A stretch of DNA of 57,681 nucleotides from contig NZ_CP024770.1 in the NCBI RefSeq assembly GCF_011395035.1, forward strand, positions 1,297,388-1,355,068. Direction: 5' to 3'. The notes beneath the pieces were generated by a model. That model was not told the DNA's origin. It saw only the letters and a program-made list of their open reading frames with translations, and searched no databases. This DNA comes from Pantoea cypripedii (GTDB lineage Bacteria; Pseudomonadota; Gammaproteobacteria; Enterobacterales; Enterobacteriaceae). Below, piece by piece: positions 16,257 through 24,913 of the stretch. Both the position numbers and the translations under genes were made by a program. Within the stretch, counting starts at the first letter, position 1. The number at the start of each line of letters is the position of its first letter.

Positions 16257-17370
16257 GCTCAACCTCCAGCAACACTGCATCTTCCGGTTCAAACCATAGC
16301 GTTAGCGCCTCTCCCGCTTGTGGCAGCGGATTGAGTTGCGTCAGCACCACGCGCACTGTTTCCCCCGCCACATCACATAAAAGGTGAGTCAGATCGCCTT
16401 GCCAGTGTAGCGATTGCAGGGTGGCATTCAGGCGATTGCTACGTGGCGAACGTGGCTGCAACGTAATGTGCTGCGGGCGTACACAGAGTAATTTGTTGCG
16501 GCCGCGCATGTTGCCCGACGTACTGGCGTTGACCAGCGTACCGCCACAACTGACGCACACTTCACCTGACTGCTGTTGCACCTCCAGCGCGGTGGCAGCA
16601 AGGATGTTGGCGCGTCCAAGAAATTCCGCGGCAAAGCGATTGGGCGGGCGTTGATACAGCGCGTGCGTTTCACCATACGCCACCATCGAACCGTCTTTCA
16701 TGATGCCGATTTTATCCGCCAGCGTCAGGGCTTCGATCTGATCGTGTGTGACGTAGAGGATGGTCAGTTCAGGTAATTCCCGGTGCAACCGCGCGATTTC
16801 CTCCACCATGTTGTGACGAATCTGTGCATCCAGGGCCGATAGCGGCTCATCCAGTAGCAACACTTGCGGACGCGTGGCGATAGCGCGGGCAATCGCCACG
16901 CGCTGTTGCTGACCGCCAGAAAGCTGGTGCGGATATCGAGTGGCGAAATCGCGCATTCCCACCATCTTCAGGGCATCCTGCACACGCTCAGTGATAAGCG
17001 CCCTGGGCTGCTTTTGTGCACGCAGACCGAACGCCACGTTGTCCTCCACTTTCATGTGCGGGAACAGGGCATAGTTTTGTACCACCATGCCGAGTCCGCG
17101 CTGATAAGGGGGCAATGCACTGATGTCGCGATCGCCCAGCAAAATGCGCCCCCCTGCGGGAGGCACAAAACCTGCAATCGCGCGCAATACCGTGGTTTTT
17201 CCCGAGCCGGAAGGCCCAATCAGCGCCAGCACTTCACCGGGTTCAATGGTAAGGGTGAGCGGTTTGAGCACGACCTGGTCGTGGTAAGCCACACGCAAGT
17301 TATCCAGCACGATGCCCGAGGTGTTGGCTGCGATAGCCGGTGCGGCGACAGAGGTTTTCATCAGCATCAC
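16249..17370 (-). CDS. phnT: 2-aminoethylphosphonate ABC transporter ATPase PhnT
   Basis: This 373-residue ABC ATPase has Walker A GPSGSGKTT at 52-60, the signature LSGGQQQRVAIARA, Walker B VLLLDEPLSALD, and the switch His in YVTHDQIEAL. The C-terminal ~120 residues form a TOBE-type regulatory domain (LCVRPQHITLQ). It drives uptake through PhnU/PhnV. Start codons at 17370, 17367 and 17361 are all possible. It follows phnS with only three bases between the genes. Confidence 0.93.
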   Translation of the reverse strand: MMLMKTSVAAPAIAANTSGIVLDNLRVAYHDQVVLKPLTLTIEPGEVLALIGPSGSGKTTVLRAIAGFVPPAGGRILLGDRDISALPPYQRGLGMVVQNYALFPHMKVEDNVAFGLRAQKQPRALITERVQDALKMVGMRDFATRYPHQLSGGQQQRVAIARAIATRPQVLLLDEPLSALDAQIRHNMVEEIARLHRELPELTILYVTHDQIEALTLADKIGIMKDGSMVAYGETHALYQRPPNRFAAEFLGRANILAATALEVQQQSGEVCVSCGGTLVNASTSGNMRGRNKLLCVRPQHITLQPRSPRSNRLNATLQSLHWQGDLTHLLCDVAGETVRVVLTQLNPLPQAGEALTLWFEPEDAVLLEVEHV

Positions 17371-17373
17371 GGG

Positions 17374-18387
17374 TTACTCACTGTCAGTCACGTTGTGCCA
17401 TTGCGCGATATCGGTTGAGAGTGAATTTGCCACCTCATTCCAGTCTGGCTGCCACACTTTCACGCCCTGTAATGCGGCTGTTGCTTGCTGATAATTGCTG
17501 TCATCAGGTGTGATGTCACGGCGAACGGGCATGCCCCATGCCAGAGAACTGACCTGCATTTGTGCGGCGTTATCCAACAGGAAGTTAATCAGTTTTTTAC
17601 CGTTCTCGCTTTGCGGCGCGTTTTGCACCAGACCAATCACATAGGGCAGGGCCAATGCGCTGCGTTCACCCTGAGCATCCGCTGGCCAGAAAATCTGGAT
17701 ATTCGGATTTTGCTTCATTTGCGACAGGTTCATCTGCAGGTCACCGTTCGCCACATATAGCTCGCCTTTATTCACCAGGGCGGTCAGTTTGCCAGTGGAG
17801 GCGGATGGACCCACGTTGTTGGCCTGCAGCTTACCCAGATAATCGAAGGCGGCTGGTTTGCCACCAAAGCTGTGGAAGGCTTGCAACATGACTGCGGTGC
17901 CATCGCCCGCCTGACCAGGCGTGGAGTATTGCAGTTTGTTCCTGAAGCGGTTATCAAGCAGATCATGCCAGCTGGCAGGGGCGGATTTCAGTAACTTGCG
18001 GTTGTAGATAAAGCTCAAATAGTTGTTCACCAGAGGGACATAACGCGCAGTGGCTCCGGGAATTTGCGCGGCGGCATCTGGAGTGAAATCGGCTAACAGG
18101 TTGTTGCTGGCGGCGCGTTGAATGAACGGTGGCACGGTCACTAATACATCTGCCTGAGGATTACTGCGTTCTTTCGCCAGGCGTTCGACAATCGCTCCCG
18201 ATCCGCTCTCCACGTACTGCACCTTGATTCCCGTGGCTTGAGTGAACGCGGCAAATTCTGCCTGATACCAGCTGTTATCACCATCGTGCAGGCCATCGGC
18301 CGAGTAGACGGTGACAACTGAATCTGCCCAAACCGGGCTTGAAGCAACAGCAAGAGCGGACAGCAGAGCAAGGTGAGAGAGTTTCAT
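17374..18387 (-). CDS. phnS: 2-aminoethylphosphonate periplasmic binding protein PhnS
   Basis: This 337-residue protein starts at MKLSHLALLSALAVASSPVWA, a clear Sec signal peptide cleaved after AWA-like PVWA. The in-frame upstream extension to 18483 runs over the promoter and is rejected. The mature part is an iron-family/PotD-like binding protein: VVTVYSADGLHDGDNSWYQAEF, then ESGSGAIVERLAKE. It captures 2-aminoethylphosphonate in the periplasm for PhnTUV. It is the first gene of the phnSTUV operon, with a PhnR operator 31 bases upstream of the start and a shared terminator between it and phnR. Confidence 0.9.
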   Translation of the reverse strand: MKLSHLALLSALAVASSPVWADSVVTVYSADGLHDGDNSWYQAEFAAFTQATGIKVQYVESGSGAIVERLAKERSNPQADVLVTVPPFIQRAASNNLLADFTPDAAAQIPGATARYVPLVNNYLSFIYNRKLLKSAPASWHDLLDNRFRNKLQYSTPGQAGDGTAVMLQAFHSFGGKPAAFDYLGKLQANNVGPSASTGKLTALVNKGELYVANGDLQMNLSQMKQNPNIQIFWPADAQGERSALALPYVIGLVQNAPQSENGKKLINFLLDNAAQMQVSSLAWGMPVRRDITPDDSNYQQATAALQGVKVWQPDWNEVANSLSTDIAQWHNVTDSE

Positions 18388-18417
18388 CTGTTGGGCCTCG
18401 TAGCGTGTGAAAGTTAA

Positions 18418-18433
18418 TCTGGTATGTACCAGA
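18418..18433 (-). promoter_or_regulatory. Candidate PhnR operator upstream of phnS
   Basis: TCTGGTATGTACCAGA is an inverted repeat with 7-bp arms (TCTGGTA / TACCAGA) around TG. It fits the GT-N-TA-N-AC core of HutC-type GntR regulators, is shared in its core with the site before phnW, and lies about 30 bases ahead of the phnS ATG. Confidence 0.75.
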
Positions 18434-18483
18434 ATTGCGTTTAACGCTAATCGGCATATGTGACAGAAAAATGAAGCAGGCAA

Positions 18484-18519
18484 AAAAAAGCCCTGCTCAT
18501 GGCTGAACAGGGCTTTTTT
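18484..18519. terminator. Bidirectional terminator between phnR and phnS
   Basis: AAAAAAGCCCTG and CAGGGCTTTTTT form a 12-bp stem with a 12-base loop and A/T tracts on both sides, so it works in both orientations. It lies between the phnR stop and the phnS promoter, both on the minus strand, and keeps phnR transcripts out of phnS. Confidence 0.85.
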
Positions 18520-18530
18520 ATTCGCTGGAT

Positions 18531-19250
18531 TTAGTGGGTATCAACCTCAATCCGCAGGCTGTCATGGCGCCAGAACTCAATATCGTAATCGAGTACGCGA
18601 CCATGCTGGTCGTAATTGAGTCGACTCAGTTGCAGCGCCGGCAAACCCTCCATAATGCCCAGCGCGGCCGCGGCATGCGCCGGAATGGAGGTGGGGTAGA
18701 AAGTCAGATGCATGCTGGTATAAACCAGGTCGTAATGGCTTTGATAAACCTCGGTCAGACTGCCATTGAGGTCGTGACGCAATAGCTCAGGGACCCGCGC
18801 GGGCAGGCAATGGTTTTCGCAATAACAGATAGCGCGACCATCAGCGTAACGCAGACGCGCGAGCAGATAAATCTGGTCGAATGGCTGCAAGTCCAAAGGC
18901 TTCATGACATCAAGCGGCACGGTGGTCAAACGACCACTGAGCAATACCGTTTTCGGCTCACGACCCTGTTCGAGGCAGAGTTTATGAAAGTTGGTGTTCT
19001 GTGTGGGATCAAGCCAAAGGCGTTCCGGGGTGACAAACCAGCCACGGCGATCGGAGCGATAAATGACGCCGCTCGCCTCCAGCTGCGCCAGGCTTTCGCG
19101 GATGGTGGTGCGGGTGGTAGAGAAGATCGCACACAGCTCGCGCTCTGACGGCAATTTATCACCGGTATTCAACGCACCACTTTGAATGCGCGCCTGAAGC
19201 TCGGCCTTGATCAGCAGGTATTGCGGGATATCACTGGTTAACGATTTCAT
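18531..19250 (-). CDS. phnR: GntR/HutC-family regulator PhnR
   Basis: This 239-residue protein has an N-terminal GntR winged helix (IKAELQARIQSGALNTGDKLPSER, then STTRTTIRESLAQLEASGVIY) and a C-terminal UTRA ligand-binding domain. It lies between and beside the phnSTUV and phnWX units, and two sites of the HutC type precede both. It most likely represses uptake and degradation until 2-aminoethylphosphonate or a pathway intermediate binds. The divergent phnR/phnW intergenic region of 138 bases holds one of the sites. Confidence 0.88.
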   Translation of the reverse strand: MKSLTSDIPQYLLIKAELQARIQSGALNTGDKLPSERELCAIFSTTRTTIRESLAQLEASGVIYRSDRRGWFVTPERLWLDPTQNTNFHKLCLEQGREPKTVLLSGRLTTVPLDVMKPLDLQPFDQIYLLARLRYADGRAICYCENHCLPARVPELLRHDLNGSLTEVYQSHYDLVYTSMHLTFYPTSIPAHAAAALGIMEGLPALQLSRLNYDQHGRVLDYDIEFWRHDSLRIEVDTH

Positions 19251-19365
19251 GCGGATTCGCTGTAGTTTTTTAAGACGTCATTATACATGCCCAGATGAAT
19301 TTTTTGTTGCAGTGGCGATTTCTCCTTGTGATGACAAAAGCGATTCTCTAATAATAAATGCAATC

Positions 19366-19377
19366 TGGTATATACCA
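19366..19377 (+). promoter_or_regulatory. Candidate PhnR operator at phnW
   Basis: TGGTATATACCA is a perfect 12-bp palindrome ending 11 bases before the phnW ATG, just downstream of a TAATAA that could be the -10 box. Repressor bound here would cover the transcription start. Its half-site matches the phnS operator. Confidence 0.75.
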
Positions 19378-19388
19378 ATGGTGAAAAA

Positions 19389-20492
19389 ATGACTTCCCGT
19401 AATTACCTGTTGCTTACCCCCGGTCCACTGACCACCTCCAGAACCGTGAAAGAAGCCATGCTGTCCGACAGTTGCACCTGGGATGATGATTACAATCTCG
19501 GAGTGGTACAGGCTATAAGACAGCAATTGGTCTCATTAGCGACGTCTGCTGCTGGTTACACTTCTGTACTGTTACAAGGCAGCGGCAGCTATGCCGTGGA
19601 AGCGGTATTAGGTAGTGTGATTGGCGACACCGGCAAAGTGCTGATTGTCAGTAATGGCGCGTATGGTGCGCGCATGATTGAGATGGCATCACTGATGGGC
19701 ATCGCGCATCACGCCTATGATTGTGGCGAAGTGGCACGCCCGGATGTGGCTGAGATTGAACGCGTGCTGCGTGAAGATAGCAGCATTACGCATATCGCCA
19801 TGGTGCATTGTGAAACCACTACCGGCATGCTGAATCCGATTGCTGAAGTTGCTGCTCTGGCCCAGCAGTTCGGCAAGATCTATATCGTCGATGCGATGAG
19901 CAGCTTTGGCGGTATCCCGCTTGATGTCGCAGCACTCAATATCGATTTTCTGATCAGCTCTGCCAATAAATGCATCCAGGGCGTACCCGGCTTTGGTTTT
20001 GTTATCGCGCGCCAGAGCGAGCTGGAGAAGTGTAAAGGGCGCTCCCGCTCCCTTTCACTGGATCTCTATGCGCAGTGGCGCTGCATGGAAGATAACCACG
20101 GCAAATGGCGCTTCACTTCACCCACACACACGGTGCTGGCTTTTGCGCAGGCGCTCAAAGAACTGGCTGAAGAGGGCGGTGTGGCGGCTCGCCATTCACG
20201 TTATCGCAATAACCAGCAGAAACTGGTGGCTGGCATGCGTCAGTTGGGCTTTGAAACCTTACTGGAAGATGCGTGGCACTCGCCCATCATCACCGCATTT
20301 TACTCTCCCAGGGCCGATACCTATCGATTTGCCGATTTTTATCAGCGATTGAAAGCACAAGGTTTTGTGATTTATCCCGGCAAGGTTTCAAAAAGCGACT
20401 GCTTCCGCATCGGCAACATCGGTGAGGTGTATGAAGCGGACATCACCGGCCTGCTCAACGCCATCGAACATGCCATGTATTGGAAAAAATGA
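19389..20492 (+). CDS. phnW: 2-aminoethylphosphonate:pyruvate transaminase
   Basis: This 367-residue fold-type I PLP transaminase converts 2-aminoethylphosphonate and pyruvate to phosphonoacetaldehyde and alanine. The PLP lysine is Lys194 in SSANKCIQG, as in the known enzyme, and VDAMSSFGG holds the cofactor-binding Asp. The N-terminal LLTPGPLTTS is also typical. It is followed after nine bases by phnX, whose product consumes the phosphonoacetaldehyde. Length and motifs are complete. Confidence 0.95.
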   Translation: MTSRNYLLLTPGPLTTSRTVKEAMLSDSCTWDDDYNLGVVQAIRQQLVSLATSAAGYTSVLLQGSGSYAVEAVLGSVIGDTGKVLIVSNGAYGARMIEMASLMGIAHHAYDCGEVARPDVAEIERVLREDSSITHIAMVHCETTTGMLNPIAEVAALAQQFGKIYIVDAMSSFGGIPLDVAALNIDFLISSANKCIQGVPGFGFVIARQSELEKCKGRSRSLSLDLYAQWRCMEDNHGKWRFTSPTHTVLAFAQALKELAEEGGVAARHSRYRNNQQKLVAGMRQLGFETLLEDAWHSPIITAFYSPRADTYRFADFYQRLKAQGFVIYPGKVSKSDCFRIGNIGEVYEADITGLLNAIEHAMYWKK

Positions 20493-20501
20493 GGACATAC
20501 C

Positions 20502-21311
20502 ATGCAACGTATTAGCGCCGTGATTCTGGATTGGGCGGGAACCACCGTGGATTTCGGCTCCTTCGCACCCACGCAAATTTTTGTCGAAGCCTTTCGTCTG
20601 GCATTTGATATTGAAATCACGCTGGAAGAAGCACGCGTGCCGATGGGGTTGGGAAAATGGCAGCACATTGAAGCGCTCGGCAAGTTGCCAACCGTGGATG
20701 CGCGCTGGCAGCAGCGCTTTGGCCGGGCGATGAGCAAGGAGGATATCGACGCTATCTACCAGGCTTTTATGCCGCTGCAAATTGCCAAAGTGGTGGATTT
20801 CGCACAGCCAATCGCAGGGGTAACCGAGGTGATAGCCCAGCTTCGCACTGACGGCATCAAAATTGGTTCCTGTTCTGGCTATCCGCGTCCGGTGATGGAG
20901 CGACTTGTGCCCGCCGCTGCCGAGGCAGGTTACGCGCCGGATTACTGGGTGGCAGCTGACGATCTTGCGGCTGGAGCGCGTCCGGGTCCGTGGATGGCAC
21001 TTCAGAATGTGATTGCACTGGGCATTGATGCGGTCGGTCACTGCGTAAAGGTCGACGACGCCGTACCAGGCATCGAAGAAGGGTTGCGCGCGGGGATGTG
21101 GAGCGTTGGCCTGTCGGTCTCCGGCAATGAATTTGGCGCAACCAGGGAAGAATATCAGCAGATGGATGGCGCTGAGATTGCGCGTCGCCGTGAAGTGGCC
21201 CAGCAGAAACTGAGCGCTGCGGGGGCACACTATGTCATCGATACGCTGGCAGATTTACCGGCGGTGATGGCAGATATCAATGCCCGACTGGCACGGGGTG
21301 AACGGCCTTAA
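20502..21311 (+). CDS. phnX: Phosphonoacetaldehyde hydrolase (phosphonatase)
   Basis: This 269-residue HAD-family hydrolase cleaves the C-P bond of phosphonoacetaldehyde to acetaldehyde and phosphate. The nucleophile is Asp10 in ILDWAGTTVD. The Schiff-base lysine expected in the cap domain is Lys52 in MGLGKWQHIEAL, and the Mg-binding acidic pair lies in KVDDAVPGIEEG. It is co-transcribed with phnW. A stem-loop follows nine bases after the stop. Confidence 0.95.
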   Translation: MQRISAVILDWAGTTVDFGSFAPTQIFVEAFRLAFDIEITLEEARVPMGLGKWQHIEALGKLPTVDARWQQRFGRAMSKEDIDAIYQAFMPLQIAKVVDFAQPIAGVTEVIAQLRTDGIKIGSCSGYPRPVMERLVPAAAEAGYAPDYWVAADDLAAGARPGPWMALQNVIALGIDAVGHCVKVDDAVPGIEEGLRAGMWSVGLSVSGNEFGATREEYQQMDGAEIARRREVAQQKLSAAGAHYVIDTLADLPAVMADINARLARGERP

Positions 21312-21319
21312 TTTACCAG

Positions 21320-21344
21320 GGCGGCGAAGGTGTGATGCGCCGCC
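21320..21344 (+). terminator. phnWX terminator
   Basis: GGCGGCG and CGCCGCC form a 7-bp stem with an 11-base loop just after phnX, followed by T-rich ACTTTCTTTATC. The stretch from here to 21659 has no gene. Confidence 0.65.
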
Positions 21345-21659
21345 ACTTTCTTTATCATGACCAGATATTTTTTGTGGGTGATGGCAATCTGGAAAATATC
21401 CTCAGGGAAAAGAGACGAGTTACGCGATAAAATTGAAACATAAATCATCCTTGTGCATCATCAACCTCCCGCATCGCCAGTAATAGGGTGAGATAACAGT
21501 CATCAGTAATACTGCCCCTTCCTCGTACCAACAACCCCCATACAGTCAGAAAATGAATGGAAAAATTCCTTTTTTGAATTGGATTTGTTAACAGCCGACC
21601 AATAGCCTTACATACAGTCGCAAAGTTGCAAACCTGATGACGCATTAAGGAGAACGCCA

Positions 21660-22712
21660 GTGTCGCAAACAATCAATCTTCAACGTCGTCGATTTTTACA
21701 GCATTCAGCTCTGATTGCTTGCGGTATAGGCCTGTCAGGGACAGCGATACCTGTCATCGCCCAAAGCACGTCTTCCCACATCAGAATTGCCTTTAATCCT
21801 GGAGTGGAGAATTCCACGCTAACCACATTAATGAGCCAGCAGGGATTTTTCAGGCAATATGATGCCGATGTCACTTTCATTCCAGCTTCGGGCACAAGTG
21901 GCCCATTCAAAGCTATTACCAGTGGCGCGGCAGATCTATGTATGACATCAGGTTACAACGGTCTGCTATCGCAGATTGCCCGAGGTGCAAAAGTGAAGAT
22001 TGTGGGTGCCGGGATGAAAAAAACCGCACTGGCGATTTATGCCGCGCAAGATCGCATCGAAACGCTTCAGGATCTGAAGGGTAAAATCGTAGCCGTTGGA
22101 TCATCAATGGGTTTATTACATATGCTGATGCTGGAATTACTGAAGGAAAAAGACATTGACGCTTCTCAGATAAATTTTGTTAATAAGGGAAGCAATGAGG
22201 CGTGCTATAAAGCAGTGATACAAGGTGAAGCCGATGCCTGCTGCTCAAGTGTTTCTCATTTGAATAATAAGGATGGTCTGGCGGTGATCCAGGAAGGCAA
22301 TCTTTGGCAGTCACTACCTGATTATATTTTTCAGACTGCCTATGCTTCCGACGCAGCGCTCAAAAATAAACATAATAGTATTGTCGCAGTGATGGCCGCC
22401 TATGGTTCTCTCTATAACTATCTGATGTCTCCAGACGCCCATGATGCATTTTTTTCCGCACGAAAGCATGCCGAAAAAATATTTAACCCAGAATCCGCAC
22501 AGGCGGATTGGGATTTTATTCAAATGCAGAAACCTTATTCAAGCGACTTATCACTGACAGAAAATGATATTAGTTATCAGCAGCAAATATCACTGCAACT
22601 GGGGAATCTGAAGCAGAAACAACCGTTCTCCATAATAGCAGATATGTCGGCGGCGGCAGATGCAGCAAAACTGGTCAAGACTGGTTCCCTGGCCAATCAT
22701 GCGATTTCCTGA
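21660..22712 (+). CDS. Orphan NMT1/SsuA-like solute-binding protein with twin-arginine-type signal
   Basis: This 350-residue protein starts with GTG at 21660, set by AAGGAG just upstream. The N-terminus QRRRFLQHSALIACGIGLSG resembles a Tat signal. The mature protein has the NMT1/THI5-like layout: IRIAFNPGVENSTLTTLMSQ, ending in a clamp of GKIVAVGSSMGLL. Relatives bind sulfonates, nitrate or thiamine precursors for ABC importers. No ABC permease or ATPase lies nearby, so it may serve a transporter elsewhere or act as a sensor. Its end overlaps the facing LysR gene by 16 bases. Confidence 0.7.
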   Translation: MSQTINLQRRRFLQHSALIACGIGLSGTAIPVIAQSTSSHIRIAFNPGVENSTLTTLMSQQGFFRQYDADVTFIPASGTSGPFKAITSGAADLCMTSGYNGLLSQIARGAKVKIVGAGMKKTALAIYAAQDRIETLQDLKGKIVAVGSSMGLLHMLMLELLKEKDIDASQINFVNKGSNEACYKAVIQGEADACCSSVSHLNNKDGLAVIQEGNLWQSLPDYIFQTAYASDAALKNKHNSIVAVMAAYGSLYNYLMSPDAHDAFFSARKHAEKIFNPESAQADWDFIQMQKPYSSDLSLTENDISYQQQISLQLGNLKQKQPFSIIADMSAAADAAKLVKTGSLANHAIS

Positions 22713-23941
22713 CAGGCTTGATTCGTTAGCTGAAGCGTAGCTGCACGTAACTCACCAATAAAGGCACTATGAGCCGCAGAAGGTTGCCATTCTCGACGCA
22801 TCGATATCCCAATCTGAACAGTATCATCAAAAAATGGGCAATGGAGTTCGCTCAGTATGCCGTGCGTTAAGTCATATTGGACTGAAGAGCGAGCCGCTAA
22901 CGTGAGCATGTCTGAGCTGAGCAACAACTGCCGACTAATTGAATGCGAGGTTGTTTCGCAAAAAAAATCGGGGGCTGTATGCAACCCATGAAAAATTCTG
23001 TCGATCCGGGCACGTCGTGGCGAGCCATTCGGTGGTCCCACCCACTGAAAATAAGCAATTTCAGCTGGCATCACCTCCTCAAATTGGGTCAACGGGTGTT
23101 CAGGCCTTGCCACGACACAATAGTTGTCGTTCATCAGAACTTCCCGACTAATGAGACTTGCATCGTCGCCCCTGCGCAGCGTCCCGACCACGATATCAAT
23201 GCGATTGCTGGTTAAATCCGCGAATAATTTTTGATAGCTACCCGATATAAGCCGGACTCTGACGAATGGAAACAATGACCTGAATTGATGCGTTGCTTCT
23301 GCCAGGATTTGCGCACCGGCAAAAGGTAATACCCCTACGACAACCTCATCACAGCCATCTTGCACAACGCTGAAAGATTCGTGAGGCAAGGATTCAAACT
23401 CCCTGATTGCACGCCTGAATTCACCGGCGAGGAAATGCCCTTTGTAATTGGGTTCAAGCCCGCGACTGCTCCGCTTAATCAACGGTGTAGCCAGCGCGCA
23501 TTCGAGTCTGCGCACGGAACGTCGGAGTGAGGCTGGGGATACGCCGGGTTCATGGGGAAAGCCATCTGTCGATTTCTGATCGCTTAAGGCAATTAACGAG
23601 CGTAACTGTGAACCCGTTATCAGCCGGTCTACCTGTTGTCTTTCGTCTCTTCTGCCAACTGGCTGAGATAAAATACGCGCGATAGCGTTGTCGAGTGTTT
23701 CCAGGAAGCGGTCGATGCGCAGCAGGTAATACTGGCCTCGTTGGGTTGGATAACATCCGCGAGGGGCTCGCTTAAACAGCCTGAAGCCCAGTCGATCTTC
23801 AAATTTGGCCAGCGCATGCGTGATTGCCGGTTGTGAAGTATAGAGTGTTCGCGATGCATTACTTACCCCGCCCATTTTACCCACGCTTTGGATCATACGT
23901 AGATGGCGCAGGTTCAGGTTTTCCAGGGGGTGAGTCATCAT
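22697..23941 (-). CDS. LysR-type regulator with two N-terminal winged-helix domains
   Basis: This 414-residue protein is about 100 residues longer than usual LysR regulators. Residues ~8-66 are a normal LysR HTH (LRHLRMIQSVGKMGG, SQPAITHALAKFEDRLG). Residues ~106-175 look like a second, diverged copy (SQLRSLIALSDQKS, SPASLRRSVRRLECALATPL, then RSSRGLEPNYKGHF). A substrate-binding domain follows (VVVGVLPFAGAQIL). It is the first gene facing into the catabolic island and is convergent with the orphan binding protein. It probably regulates the adjoining minus-strand operon or its own product. Confidence 0.8.
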   Translation of the reverse strand: MMTHPLENLNLRHLRMIQSVGKMGGVSNASRTLYTSQPAITHALAKFEDRLGFRLFKRAPRGCYPTQRGQYYLLRIDRFLETLDNAIARILSQPVGRRDERQQVDRLITGSQLRSLIALSDQKSTDGFPHEPGVSPASLRRSVRRLECALATPLIKRSSRGLEPNYKGHFLAGEFRRAIREFESLPHESFSVVQDGCDEVVVGVLPFAGAQILAEATHQFRSLFPFVRVRLISGSYQKLFADLTSNRIDIVVGTLRRGDDASLISREVLMNDNYCVVARPEHPLTQFEEVMPAEIAYFQWVGPPNGSPRRARIDRIFHGLHTAPDFFCETTSHSISRQLLLSSDMLTLAARSSVQYDLTHGILSELHCPFFDDTVQIGISMRREWQPSAAHSAFIGELRAATLQLTNQACQEIA

Positions 23942-24007
23942 GTTATTCCTGATGGAATGGCCCCGGAAGATACCAACCCGGAACCATAACGTTGAAAAAA
24001 GCCTGAT

Positions 24008-24886
24008 TCACCCCAGGTTGCCTGTCACATCATCGAATAACTCATCGATCGACAGCGCACGAGGAATGATCTTTTGGTCAAGCGCCCAGTCAATCGCGGT
24101 CTGTAAACATTTACGATTGGCCTCCAACCCCATTGGCGGGAAGATCTCAGGTAATCCCCCGGCGGTGAGATCACGACTTTCGCCGATCATGCGGTAGATT
24201 TCACGCACCGCCTCCGGGTGCTTCTTAGAAATATCCTGATGAACCACGAACATATGGTTGACAGGCACAAATCCTTCGCGCTGAAACCATGTTCTTGCCG
24301 CGTTGTGTGCATCGGGCACCAGCGTAAGCACGCGCGGATCTTTTGGCATGTCTTCACCTAACAACGCCGCTGCCAGTTCACCCTCCAGCATCATTTGCGG
24401 GATATTTGCACCAGCAGGCAAACGGACACAGTTAGCCGGGTCGTGATACTCGGCCAGGTGGCCATCGCCCAGCGTCATCCATGTCACTTTATCCAGATCA
24501 ACACCGTATTCATGGCGGAGTACCCCACGAATCCACAGTGCCGTGGTTTGCGAGTAGGTACGAACGCCCACCTTTTTGCCCTCAATGTCTTTAGGATCGA
24601 GGTGACCAAAGTCGCTGTTGAAACCGGCACAATGATGCTGGAAGCGCCCTGAAATCGGTGCGGGCAGCAACACATAGGGTTTGCCATAGGCCTTAGCCTG
24701 CAGGAAAGTAACGATGGCAAGTTCACCAGCATCGAACTTGTTCTCGCGAACCATCGCTTTAAAGCCATTATGTGCAGGCTGAGGGCCACAAAAATCGAGG
24801 GTGACCTGGTCGGACGTAACCCGGCCATCTTTCATCGCTTTAGTGACCGGGTAATCGGCCAGATTGGTGCGCAGAGTTAGCGCCAT
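24008..24886 (-). CDS. 4,5-dihydroxyphthalate decarboxylase-like protein A
   Basis: This 292-residue protein has the periplasmic-binding-protein-like fold used by Pht5-type 4,5-dihydroxyphthalate decarboxylases. Signs are LRTNLADYPVTKAMKDGRV, EGKKVGVRTYSQTTALWIRG and the C-terminal IEL-like SIDELF. There is no signal peptide, so it should be a cytosolic enzyme and not a transport receptor. Known relatives decarboxylate aromatic ortho-diol carboxylates. It is the last gene of the minus-strand operon and a distant paralogue of the first gene (29253-30212). Its exact substrate is unknown. Confidence 0.7.
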   Translation of the reverse strand: MALTLRTNLADYPVTKAMKDGRVTSDQVTLDFCGPQPAHNGFKAMVRENKFDAGELAIVTFLQAKAYGKPYVLLPAPISGRFQHHCAGFNSDFGHLDPKDIEGKKVGVRTYSQTTALWIRGVLRHEYGVDLDKVTWMTLGDGHLAEYHDPANCVRLPAGANIPQMMLEGELAAALLGEDMPKDPRVLTLVPDAHNAARTWFQREGFVPVNHMFVVHQDISKKHPEAVREIYRMIGESRDLTAGGLPEIFPPMGLEANRKCLQTAIDWALDQKIIPRALSIDELFDDVTGNLG

Positions 24887-24913
24887 AAGCCTCTCCTTTA
24901 GTTTGATAATTTT

